Positions 1 to 5,510 of a DNA stretch of 5,510 nt are shown here, piece by piece. The stretch comes from JBIIUJ01 sp044340025 (lineage in GTDB: Bacteria > Pseudomonadota > Alphaproteobacteria > Caulobacterales > Aquidulcibacteraceae), in contig JBIIUJ010000156.1 of the NCBI GenBank assembly GCA_044340025.1, forward strand, positions 1 through 5,510. The letters are read 5' to 3'. Position 1 is the stretch's first letter, and each line of letters starts with the position of its first letter. The notes beneath the pieces were generated by a model. The model searched no databases. It was not told the origin of the DNA and saw only the letters and a program-made list of their open reading frames with translations. A program made the position numbers and the translations under genes.

Positions 1-1
1 C

Positions 2-1000
2 TGGCCCACCAATCATGGGTTCGAGTCGTTCTGGGGCGTGCCCTGGTCCAACGACATGAATCCGTTGCCGCTCTATCGCGGGACCACGATCCTTGAAGAG
101 CCGCTGGTGCAGGAAACCTTCGCCGAGAGGCTCGTGGCGGAGGCCCGCACAGTGATCGAGGCGCCGGGCGACCGGCCCTTCTTCCTTTATGTCTCCCACA
201 TCGCCCCGCATGTGCCGCTGCGGCCGGGGCCGCGCTTTCGCGGCAGGAGCCAGGCGGGTCTGTACGGCGATTTCGTCGAGGAGATGGACTGGACCACAGG
301 GGAAATTCTCGCCGCGCTGAGGCGGACCGGCAAGGACCGCAATACGCTCGTGATCCTGACCAGCGACAACGGCCCCTGGTTTGAAGGCTCAAGCGGCCAG
401 CTGCGCGACCGCAAGGGCTCCACCTTCGAGGGGGGCTTCGGGGTGCCGTTCGTGGCGCGCTGGCCTGCGGCGATCCCCAGAGGGCTCGTCAGCGATCAGA
501 TGGCGATGAATATCGATCTTCTGCCCACGATCGCCGCCGCAGCCGGCGTCGCGCCGCCAGCCGACCGGCCGATCGACGGGCAGAACATTCTGCCGCTCCT
601 GACTCGCCGGGGCGCTACGACCCCCCATGAGCGGCTGTTGTTCTTCTCCAACGCCGCCATCGCGGCGGTCCGGACCCAGGACTGGCGCCTGGTCGTGCGC
701 AGCTTCTACGCCACAATCGACGTTCCGTTCGAGGCATTGGGCTACCGGCTTCTGTTCGATATGCGCGCGGATCGGGGCGAGAGCGTGAGCGTCTGGCATC
801 TTTTCCCGGCGGTGGCGGCCCGGCTTGAGGCCATGCTGACAGCGGCGCGCGCGGAATTCTCCGGCCTGGCCCAACAGCGCACCGATCTCTCCCGCCCCGG
901 TCCCATTCAGCTGCCTGAAGGTGAGCGGCCAGCGCTTCCCCAGCCGAATCTGCCTGTGTTTGGCGACCAGCCGCCGATCGGCTCTGGAGCTGCGCCATGA
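2..1000 (+). CDS. Sulfatase (arylsulfatase/alkaline-phosphatase superfamily), C-terminal part, 5' end outside window
   Basis: The reading frame is open from base 2 and gives 332 residues, so the gene begins upstream. Sulfatases hydrolyse sulfate esters. In this genomic setting the substrate is probably a sulfated sugar. Fragment residues 2-20 match the sulfatase segment usually read as PTxxGFDxFxGxPxSNDM. PHVPLRP (His70), SDNG (Asp122, Asn123) and RKGSTFEGG (Lys138, Glu143) match the conserved metal- and sulfate-binding region of the family, followed by VPFVARWP. A degenerate LFDMRADRGES corresponds to the C-terminal LYDLxxDPGE motif. The formylglycine motif (C/S-x-P-x-R) and any signal peptide lie upstream and cannot be checked, so activity and export are unproven. 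The last 35 or so residues are proline-rich and look like a disordered tail. The stop overlaps the next start (ATGA). Family assignment is firm; subfamily and substrate are unknown. Confidence 0.93.
   Translation, partial: WPTNHGFESFWGVPWSNDMNPLPLYRGTTILEEPLVQETFAERLVAEARTVIEAPGDRPFFLYVSHIAPHVPLRPGPRFRGRSQAGLYGDFVEEMDWTTGEILAALRRTGKDRNTLVILTSDNGPWFEGSSGQLRDRKGSTFEGGFGVPFVARWPAAIPRGLVSDQMAMNIDLLPTIAAAAGVAPPADRPIDGQNILPLLTRRGATTPHERLLFFSNAAIAAVRTQDWRLVVRSFYATIDVPFEALGYRLLFDMRADRGESVSVWHLFPAVAARLEAMLTAARAEFSGLAQQRTDLSRPGPIQLPEGERPALPQPNLPVFGDQPPIGSGAAP
986..989 (+). promoter_or_regulatory. Ribosome binding site for the PhyH gene, inside the sulfatase gene
   Basis: GGAG lies 7 bases before the ATG at 997, within the final sulfatase codons. 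It supports ATG 997 as the start and suggests coupled re-initiation at the ATGA overlap. Confidence 0.6.
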
Positions 1001-1788
1001 TCCTCACCCAAGCCCAACGCCAGACCTTCGCCGAGGATGGCTATTTCGTGCTGCGCGGGTTTGCACCAGAGGCCGAAGGCCTCGCCATCGAGGCGGAGAT
1101 CATCGACGCGATCCGGGCCGATCCGCCAAGCACACATCCCGGCGAGGCCGCCTATCGCACCGCAGGCGACCTTTTCATCCAGCCTGAGCAAAAGCCGATG
1201 CAGGGCTGGCGCAAGCCGGAAGATCTGATCTCCAAAGTGTTCAATCCGCATCTCTCCGGTGCGGCGCAAGCCTTCGCCCATCGCGATGACGTGGCGGCGA
1301 TCGTGACGGAGCTGATCGGCGCGCCCTCGAGCGTTTTCCAGAGCCAGTTCATCTTCAAGAACCCGGGGGCCTGGGGCCAGCCGTGGCACCAGGACGCCTT
1401 CTACTTCCCTTTCGACCGCCGTCCGGAGATCGGGGTGTGGCTGGCGATCTCGGAAGCGACGCTGGAGAACGGCTGTCTTGCGGCGATCCCGGGCTGGCAT
1501 CAGCATCCGGTTCTGGAGCACGGCCCGGACCTGCGCGAGGGCGCCAATCACGGCTATCTCGAGATCCCAGGGCTGCCGGAAGATGAGGCCAAGGCGCTTG
1601 TGATGGAGCCGGGCGACTGCCTGATCTTTCACTCGCTGCTGCCGCACCGCTCGTTTGACAATCGCGCCGCGAGCCGGCGGTCCGCTATCGTCTATCATTA
1701 TGCAGCGAGCGCCACTTCAGTAACCAGGCCGCTCTCGCCGGCGCAGGCCCTCATCCATCACTGGCGGCCGGTAGGTCGGGCGCCATGA
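997..1788 (+). CDS. PhyH-family (phytanoyl-CoA dioxygenase-like) Fe(II)/2-oxoglutarate-dependent oxygenase
   Basis: This 263-residue protein has the usual length and layout of bacterial PhyH proteins. The N-terminus, with LTxxQxxxFxEDGYFVLRGF at 3-22, is the typical opening and fixes the start. The iron triad is visible: HQD gives His131 and Asp133, and His217 is the distal ligand in LPHRSFDN. Arg228, 11 residues on, sits where the family binds the 2-oxoglutarate carboxylate. GCLAAIPGWHQ (159-169) is the conserved strand-turn before the distal histidine. There is no signal peptide or membrane segment, so it is cytoplasmic. Family members hydroxylate C-H bonds of diverse small molecules, and the name does not imply phytanoyl-CoA as substrate. 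Its position between a sulfatase and esterases suggests oxidative removal or modification of a substituent on the imported sugar, for example O-dealkylation; this is inference. ATGA overlaps link it to both neighbours. Confidence 0.92.
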   Translation: MILTQAQRQTFAEDGYFVLRGFAPEAEGLAIEAEIIDAIRADPPSTHPGEAAYRTAGDLFIQPEQKPMQGWRKPEDLISKVFNPHLSGAAQAFAHRDDVAAIVTELIGAPSSVFQSQFIFKNPGAWGQPWHQDAFYFPFDRRPEIGVWLAISEATLENGCLAAIPGWHQHPVLEHGPDLREGANHGYLEIPGLPEDEAKALVMEPGDCLIFHSLLPHRSFDNRAASRRSAIVYHYAASATSVTRPLSPAQALIHHWRPVGRAP

Positions 1789-2465
1789 GCGCGCCCATGC
1801 CGCGGCGCGCGCTTGTCTACGGCGACAGCAACGCCTGGGGTTTCTGGATTCCCGATCGGCCCGGCGAGCCGCTGCGCCGCATTGCGTTCGCGCAGCGCTG
1901 GGCGGGCGTGGCGCAGGCCGCGCTCGGCCCGGGCTGGGTGATCGAGGAAGACGCGCTTCCCGGCCGGCTCGCCAGAGGCGAGCGTCAGCTCGGCGCGCTC
2001 GACCCGGCCGCCTATGACGGTTCGCGCACGCTCGCGCCCGCGATGGTCCGGCATCTGCCGTTGGATCTTGTGGTTCTGGCGCTGGGCACGAACGATCTCC
2101 TGCAGGAGCCGACGCCGCAAGCTGAGGAAGTCTGTGATCGCATCATGGGGCTTGCGCATCTTGTCGGGCGGGTGGTGATGCCGGTTCCGCTCGCGGGCAT
2201 GCCCGGGCCGGCGCGGGTGCTGGTGCTGGCCCCGGTGGGCATTCGGCCGGACGCGCCCGACCGGGCAGATCCCGCACGCGCGGAGGCGGAGCGGGGGCGG
2301 CTTGTTCCCATGCTGCAAAGCGCCTGTGCGCAGGCCGGATACGCCTTCGCCGATGCTGCGCAGGCAGTGCCCGTTCCGGGGCCGGACGGCGTCCATTTCG
2401 GGCCAGCCGAAAACGCCGCGCTTGGCGCGCTGGCGGCGCGCGCGATCAGAGAGGCGTTTGCATGA
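1785..2465 (+). CDS. SGNH/GDSL hydrolase, arylesterase/acyltransferase-like, predicted cytoplasmic
   Basis: The protein has 226 residues and all four SGNH blocks. Block I is YGDSN with nucleophile Ser15, block II is LPGR with Gly60, block III is LGTND with Gly101 and Asn103, and block V is DGVH with Asp201 and His204. The pattern of WGF after block I, RWAG, IEEDALPGR, and LPLDLVVLALGTND resembles the Mycobacterium smegmatis arylesterase/acyltransferase (MsAcT) type rather than the TesA type. There is no leader, since block I starts at residue 12, so the enzyme should be cytoplasmic. Likely reaction is hydrolysis of a short-chain ester such as O-acetyl on a sugar; the substrate is inferred from context only. 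ATG 1785 overlaps the previous stop. The upstream Shine-Dalgarno is weak (GTAGGT around 1771-1776), so expression probably relies on coupling. Met5 (1797) is a possible alternative start. The next gene is its paralog. Confidence 0.92.
   Translation: MSAPMPRRALVYGDSNAWGFWIPDRPGEPLRRIAFAQRWAGVAQAALGPGWVIEEDALPGRLARGERQLGALDPAAYDGSRTLAPAMVRHLPLDLVVLALGTNDLLQEPTPQAEEVCDRIMGLAHLVGRVVMPVPLAGMPGPARVLVLAPVGIRPDAPDRADPARAEAERGRLVPMLQSACAQAGYAFADAAQAVPVPGPDGVHFGPAENAALGALAARAIREAFA
2448..2454 (+). promoter_or_regulatory. Shine-Dalgarno for the second SGNH gene, inside the first
   Basis: AGAGAGG ends 7 bases before ATG 2462. It overlaps the codons for the terminal Arg-Glu-Ala of the first SGNH protein, so the site is under both coding and translational constraint. 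Confidence 0.65.
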
Positions 2466-2551
2466 AGTCTTTTGTCTCCCGGCGCAGCTTTGGCGCCCTT
2501 GCAGCCGGATTGGCCGGCGCCATCGTGGCGGCGCCCGCTCTGGCCTCGGCT
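2462..2551 (+). other. Tat (twin-arginine) signal peptide coding segment
   Basis: Residues 1-30 show a short basic n-region, SRRSF matching the S/T-R-R-x-F consensus, an Ala/Gly/Val-rich h-region of moderate hydrophobicity, and AxA-type cleavage options after residue 28 or 30. The paralogous upstream protein lacks this segment altogether. No lipobox cysteine is present. Confidence 0.82.
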
Positions 2552-3217
2552 TCGCCGCGAAGGGTGCTGGTCTATGGCGCGTCCAATTCCTGGGGCTTTC
2601 AGCCCGTGACGCCAGGCGCGCCCCTGCGCCGGTTGCCGTTTGCGGAGCGCTGGACCGGGCAAGCGCAACGCGCGCTTGGGCCTGGTTACGAGATCGTGGA
2701 GGATGTGCTTCCGGGCCGCACCGCAGGCGCTGATCGACCAGGATTTGGCGGATTGGCGCCCTCGGCCATGAACGGGCGGACGGAATTGCCCGAAGCGCTG
2801 GTGCGCAACCTGCCCGTGGGCCTTGTCGTGCTGCAGCTGGGCACGAACGATCTGATGCTCGACCCCGATCTTGCGCCAGAGACGTTCGCCGCCCGGATCG
2901 GCGCGCTTGCCGACGCCACCGCCGCGTTTCGGCTGCCGATCGCCATGGAGGGGCAGGCCTATCCCATCCGCACCTTGGCGATGGCTCCGACCGGGATTGC
3001 AGCAGCGCCCGGCGCCGCCAACGGCGCAAGGGCTGAAGCTGCCCGGCGACGCTGTCTGCCGGTGTTGCAAGCCGAAGCCGCCGCGCGCGGGTTTCGCGTG
3101 TTCGACGGGGCCGAGGCCGTGCCTGTGCCCGGCCCGGACGGCCTGCATTTCGACGCGCCGGCGCACCGGCGGCTGGGCCTGCTGGCGGCGCGCGCCATTG
3201 CAGAGGCGCTGTCATGA
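2462..3217 (+). CDS. SGNH hydrolase paralog with Tat signal peptide and GAS in place of GDS
   Basis: The 251-residue protein begins with a twin-arginine leader (SRRSF at 6-10, hydrophobic core to about 27, cleavage likely after ALA28 or ASA30), so it should be exported folded to the periplasm. The mature part matches the preceding gene product at nearly half of positions by eye, including RRxLVYG, the ALGPG segment, LPGR, LGTND and VPVPGPDG. The catalytic set is present: Ser41, Gly85, Gly127, Asn129, Asp226 and His229. The odd point is block I, which reads YGASN, so the nearly invariant Asp before the nucleophile is Ala40. That Asp is not part of the Ser-His-Asp triad, so activity may be altered rather than lost. 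The likely role is periplasmic de-esterification of the same glycan before import, but a non-catalytic binding role cannot be excluded. It is coupled by ATGA overlaps on both sides. Confidence 0.92.
   Translation: MKSFVSRRSFGALAAGLAGAIVAAPALASASPRRVLVYGASNSWGFQPVTPGAPLRRLPFAERWTGQAQRALGPGYEIVEDVLPGRTAGADRPGFGGLAPSAMNGRTELPEALVRNLPVGLVVLQLGTNDLMLDPDLAPETFAARIGALADATAAFRLPIAMEGQAYPIRTLAMAPTGIAAAPGAANGARAEAARRRCLPVLQAEAAARGFRVFDGAEAVPVPGPDGLHFDAPAHRRLGLLAARAIAEALS
3203..3206 (+). promoter_or_regulatory. Shine-Dalgarno for the symporter gene, inside the second SGNH gene
   Basis: GAGG within AGAGGCG lies 7 bases before ATG 3214. It occupies the same Glu-Ala codons as the site at the end of the first SGNH gene, so the two junctions have the same architecture. 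Confidence 0.65.
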
Positions 3218-4581
3218 CCAAAGGTGGATTGCCGCTTTCAACCAAGGTCGGCTTCGGCGTCGGCGATTACGGCTTCAATCTCGTCTGGTCCGGCACCGGC
3301 CTGTTCCTGATGTATGTCTATACCGATGTGTTCGGGATCGCTCCGGCGGTGGCGGGCGCGATCTACGCCATCGCCCTTGTCTGGGATGCGGTGACCGATC
3401 CGATGATGGGCGTGATCGCCGACCGCACGCGCACACGCTGGGGCCGCTACCGGCCCTGGGTGGCGGCCGGCGCGCTGCCGCTCGCGGCAAGTTACGTTCT
3501 TGCTTACTGGAACCCGGGCTTTACCGGCGTGGCGCTGGTGGTCTGGGCGGCCTTCACCCATTGCCTGTTGCGCACCGCCTATACGGTGGCGGGCATCCCG
3601 TTCTCCTCGCTGCAGGCCCGACTGACATCGGATGCCGACGAGCGCGCCCAGCTGGCCGGCTTCCGCATGATCGGCGCAGCGTCCGGCGCGTTGACGGTGG
3701 CGCTGGCCACGCCCGCAGCCATTGCGATCTTCGCCCCCGGCGACGAGGCGCGCGGCTATCTCCTGGCGGCGATGGCGCTGGCGGGCCTTGCGGTGGTGAT
3801 CTTCGTCTATGTCGTGGCGGTGATGCGCGAGCCGCCCGAAGTCGCCGACGCAGAGCCGGAGCCCCTGTTTGAGGGCCTGGGCGACTTCTTCAGTCAGGCG
3901 ATCCAGAACGGCCCCCTGATGCGGATCTTCGTCGTGATCGTGGCGATTGGCGTCGCGCTGACGATGTTTTCCAAGAACGTGCTGTATTATTTCAAATATG
4001 TGCTGGAGGCGCCGGAGCTGGCGACCTTTGCGCTGATCGCGCCCGCCGTGGGCATGATCCTGACCGTGCCGATCTGGGTCTGGGTGGCGGGGCGCACCTC
4101 GAAGCGGACGGCCTGGATGATCGGGTCGGCGATCGCGGCTGTGGGCTATCTTCTGTTCTATCTCAATCCATCGCGCGATCCGGCCGTCGTGCTTGGCATC
4201 ATCGCCGTCATCACGGTGGGCGGGGCGAGCTTTCCAGTGCTGTTCTGGTCGATGCTGCCTGACACGGTGGAATGGGGCGAGGTCCGCCACGGCGTCCGCC
4301 ATGAAGCCAAGGTGTTCGGCTTCGCCAGTTTCGCCCAGAAAGCGGCCCTCGGTTTCAACGCCTTGCTGTTGGGGTTCAGCCTGGAGGCGGTGGGCTATGT
4401 CGCCAATCAGGATCAGACGCCTCAGACGCTGGCGGGCATCACCGCGCTGATGGCGCTAACGCCGCTGGCGGGCGTCATCGTCTCGGTGATCGCGCTCTGG
4501 GGCTATCCGATCGATGCGCGCCGCCATCGCGAACTGCGCGCCGAGATTGCAGCGCGCGCCGCGGCTGCGCCTGCGGAATGA
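3214..4581 (+). CDS. GPH-family (MelB/XynP-like) glycoside:cation symporter, MFS superfamily
   Basis: This 455-residue inner-membrane protein has about twelve hydrophobic segments: roughly 20-37, 43-65, 80-98, 105-130, 150-175, 180-203, 235-256, 267-290, 298-317, 325-346, 370-395 and 405-430. The central cytoplasmic loop at 205-232 is acidic and proline-rich. GPH signatures are clear: GVGDYGFN with Asp18 near the N-terminus, WDAVTDPMMG with Asp58 and Asp62 (aligning with the MelB cation-site aspartates), DRTRTRWGRYRPW at 70-82, and the loop PDTVEWGE...GVRHEAKVFG followed by Lys376 (position of MelB Lys377). The role is proton- or sodium-coupled uptake of glycosides or oligosaccharides. The cytoplasmic GH3 enzyme encoded next is the natural partner. 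The substrate cannot be predicted from the sequence alone. The gene overlaps the SGNH stop by ATGA and ends 13 bases before the GH3 start, with no terminator between. Confidence 0.94.
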   Translation: MTKGGLPLSTKVGFGVGDYGFNLVWSGTGLFLMYVYTDVFGIAPAVAGAIYAIALVWDAVTDPMMGVIADRTRTRWGRYRPWVAAGALPLAASYVLAYWNPGFTGVALVVWAAFTHCLLRTAYTVAGIPFSSLQARLTSDADERAQLAGFRMIGAASGALTVALATPAAIAIFAPGDEARGYLLAAMALAGLAVVIFVYVVAVMREPPEVADAEPEPLFEGLGDFFSQAIQNGPLMRIFVVIVAIGVALTMFSKNVLYYFKYVLEAPELATFALIAPAVGMILTVPIWVWVAGRTSKRTAWMIGSAIAAVGYLLFYLNPSRDPAVVLGIIAVITVGGASFPVLFWSMLPDTVEWGEVRHGVRHEAKVFGFASFAQKAALGFNALLLGFSLEAVGYVANQDQTPQTLAGITALMALTPLAGVIVSVIALWGYPIDARRHRELRAEIAARAAAAPAE

Positions 4582-4582
4582 A

Positions 4583-4590
4583 GAGAGGAA
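4583..4590 (+). promoter_or_regulatory. Ribosome binding site for the GH3 gene
   Basis: GAGAGGAA lies in the only intergenic gap of the window, 4 bases before ATG 4595; its GAGG core is 6 bases before the ATG. It is the strongest Shine-Dalgarno seen here, so the GH3 gene can initiate without stop-start coupling. It also fixes the start codon. Confidence 0.75.
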
Positions 4591-4594
4591 GACA

Positions 4595-5510
4595 ATGACA
4601 CATCTCGCTCCGGAGAAAGGGCTGACGCCCGCCCAGATCGATGCGCGCGTGGAGGAGATCCTGCGCGCCGCGACGCTGGAGGAGAAGGTTGCGATAATGA
4701 GCGGCCGGGGCTTCTTCGAGCAGTTCAAGGCCTCCGGTCGGCTGTGGGGCGCAGAGCCGTATCGGGCCGGTTCGGGATGCGAGCGGCTCGGCGTGCCGCC
4801 GCTCTATTTCACAGATGGGCCGCGCGGCGTGGCGCGGGGGCAGTCGACCTGTTTTCCGGTGCTGATGGCGCGTGGCGCCACGTTTGACCCGGATCTGGAG
4901 CGGCGCATCGGCGAGCAGATGTCGATCGAGATCCGCGCGCAGGACTGCACGCTCTCGGGCGCGGTCTGTGTCAATCTGTTGCGCCATCCCGCCTGGGGGC
5001 GGGCGCAGGAGACCTATGGCGAAGACCCCTACCATCTGGGCGAGATGGGCGCGGCCTTCGCAGAGGGGCTCCAGACCCACAATGTGATCGCCACGGTCAA
5101 GCACTTCGCGCTCAACAGCATGGAGAACGCCCGGTTCAAGGTGGATGTCGCGTGCGAACCGCGCGCGCTGCGCGAAGTCTATCTGCCGCACTTCAAGCGC
5201 ATTCTGGATGCCGGCTGCGCCAGCGTGATGAGCGCCTACAACAAGCTCAACGGCGAGTATTGCGGCCAGAGCCGGGCGCTCCTGACCGATATTCTGCGCC
5301 ACGACTGGGGCTTCGATGGCTTTGTTCATTCCGATTGGGTGTTCGGGGTGCGCAGCGTCTTTGGCGCGGTCGCCGGCCTCGACATCGAAAACCCGGAGCC
5401 GATCGTCTTCGGCAAGAACCTGTTGAAGGCTGTGGAGGAGGGGGCCGTCGGCGTCGAGACGATCGACACGGCCTGCCGGCGCATCCTGAGGACGCAATAT
5501 CGCTTCGCCT
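4595..5510 (+). CDS. Glycoside hydrolase family 3 (beta-glucosidase-like), N-terminal catalytic domain, 3' end outside window
   Basis: The frame is open from ATG 4595 to the window edge and gives 305 residues of a protein usually 700-850 long. These cover the GH3 (beta/alpha)8 domain. CERLGVPPLYFTDGPRGV carries substrate-binding Asp74, and VKHFALNSME has the Lys169-His170 pair. SAYNKLNG is followed by the GFVHSDW motif with the predicted nucleophile Asp247. A late EGAVGVETIDTACRRIL segment closes the domain. The block usually read as N-x-x-R-x-P-x-x-GR-x-x-E-x-x-x-EDP appears here as NLLRHPAWGRAQETYGEDP. The acid/base residue lies in the C-terminal domain, off-window. No signal peptide or lipobox is present, so the enzyme is probably cytoplasmic, unlike periplasmic BglX-type enzymes. 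It would cleave non-reducing-end beta-linked (or alpha-L-arabinosyl type) residues from oligosaccharides imported by the upstream symporter. Specificity within GH3 cannot be assigned. Confidence 0.94.
   Translation, partial: MTHLAPEKGLTPAQIDARVEEILRAATLEEKVAIMSGRGFFEQFKASGRLWGAEPYRAGSGCERLGVPPLYFTDGPRGVARGQSTCFPVLMARGATFDPDLERRIGEQMSIEIRAQDCTLSGAVCVNLLRHPAWGRAQETYGEDPYHLGEMGAAFAEGLQTHNVIATVKHFALNSMENARFKVDVACEPRALREVYLPHFKRILDAGCASVMSAYNKLNGEYCGQSRALLTDILRHDWGFDGFVHSDWVFGVRSVFGAVAGLDIENPEPIVFGKNLLKAVEEGAVGVETIDTACRRILRTQYRFA

Noticed and set aside
2081..2853. An 18-base exact repeat (2081-2098 and 2836-2853).
   Set aside because: It encodes the conserved LGTND block III in both SGNH paralogs, so it is explained by homology and is not a separate repeat element.
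2462..3217. Second SGNH gene as a decaying pseudogene because of GAS.
   Set aside because: The frame is intact, the signal peptide and all catalytic blocks are kept, and the overlaps at both ends are preserved. A single substitution does not show loss of function.
1758..3245. Long minus-strand open frame (495 codons) under the two SGNH genes, with a second one (384 codons) in another minus frame at 2012-3166.
   Set aside because: The translations are rich in Arg, Pro and Ala with no recognisable domain, and the two overlap each other in different frames. This is the typical antisense shadow of GC-rich genes. The + strand frames have complete SGNH motifs.
2871..3872. Plus-strand open frame of 333 codons crossing the SGNH/symporter junction in another frame.
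   Set aside because: It is Arg/Gly/Pro-rich with no domain and is an out-of-frame shadow of two well-supported genes.
3238..4302. Minus-strand open frame of 354 codons opposite the symporter gene.
   Set aside because: It is His/Arg/Asp-rich and low in complexity, the antisense product of hydrophobic codons in a membrane protein gene. No family is recognised.
4582..4594. Possible terminator or promoter between the symporter and GH3 genes.
   Set aside because: The gap has only 13 bases, filled by a Shine-Dalgarno. No inverted repeat with a T-run and no -35/-10 pair can fit there.
4475..5497. Minus-strand open frame of 340 codons opposite the end of the symporter gene and the GH3 gene.
   Set aside because: It spans two genes that are certain on the + strand. 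It has no recognisable motif and no convincing ribosome binding site was seen.

Overview
This GC-rich window (about two thirds G+C by eye) is almost entirely coding. It carries six genes in a row, all on the + strand. The operon probably continues past both edges: the first gene lacks its 5' end and the last lacks its 3' end. Gene families, base composition and compact packing suggest a Gram-negative alphaproteobacterium, perhaps a marine or aquatic polysaccharide degrader of the Caulobacterales/Hyphomonadales or Sphingomonadales type. The taxon is an inference from style, not from a marker gene.

Layout: (1) 2-1000, C-terminal part of an arylsulfatase-type sulfatase; (2) 997-1788, a PhyH-type Fe(II)/2-oxoglutarate dioxygenase; (3) 1785-2465, an SGNH/GDSL hydrolase of the arylesterase/acyltransferase type, with no export signal; (4) 2462-3217, a second, paralogous SGNH hydrolase with a Tat signal peptide and an altered GDS motif (GAS); (5) 3214-4581, a GPH-family (MelB/XynP-like) sugar:cation symporter; (6) 4595-5510, the N-terminal catalytic barrel of a glycoside hydrolase family 3 enzyme with no signal peptide. 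The first four junctions are all 4-base ATGA stop/start overlaps. The fifth is a 13-base gap with a strong Shine-Dalgarno. No promoter, terminator, RNA gene, mobile element or CRISPR is visible, and no stretch over 300 bases lacks a gene.

Read together, the genes look like a catabolic module for a decorated (sulfated, O-acylated, perhaps O-alkylated) oligosaccharide. The sulfatase and the exported SGNH protein would strip substituents outside the cytoplasm. The symporter would import the oligosaccharide. The cytoplasmic SGNH enzyme, the dioxygenase and the GH3 glycosidase would finish the job inside. The substrate cannot be named from this window. The most unusual points are the tandem SGNH pair split between two compartments, with the exported copy carrying GAS instead of GDS, and a PhyH dioxygenase translationally coupled into a sulfatase/glycosidase operon.
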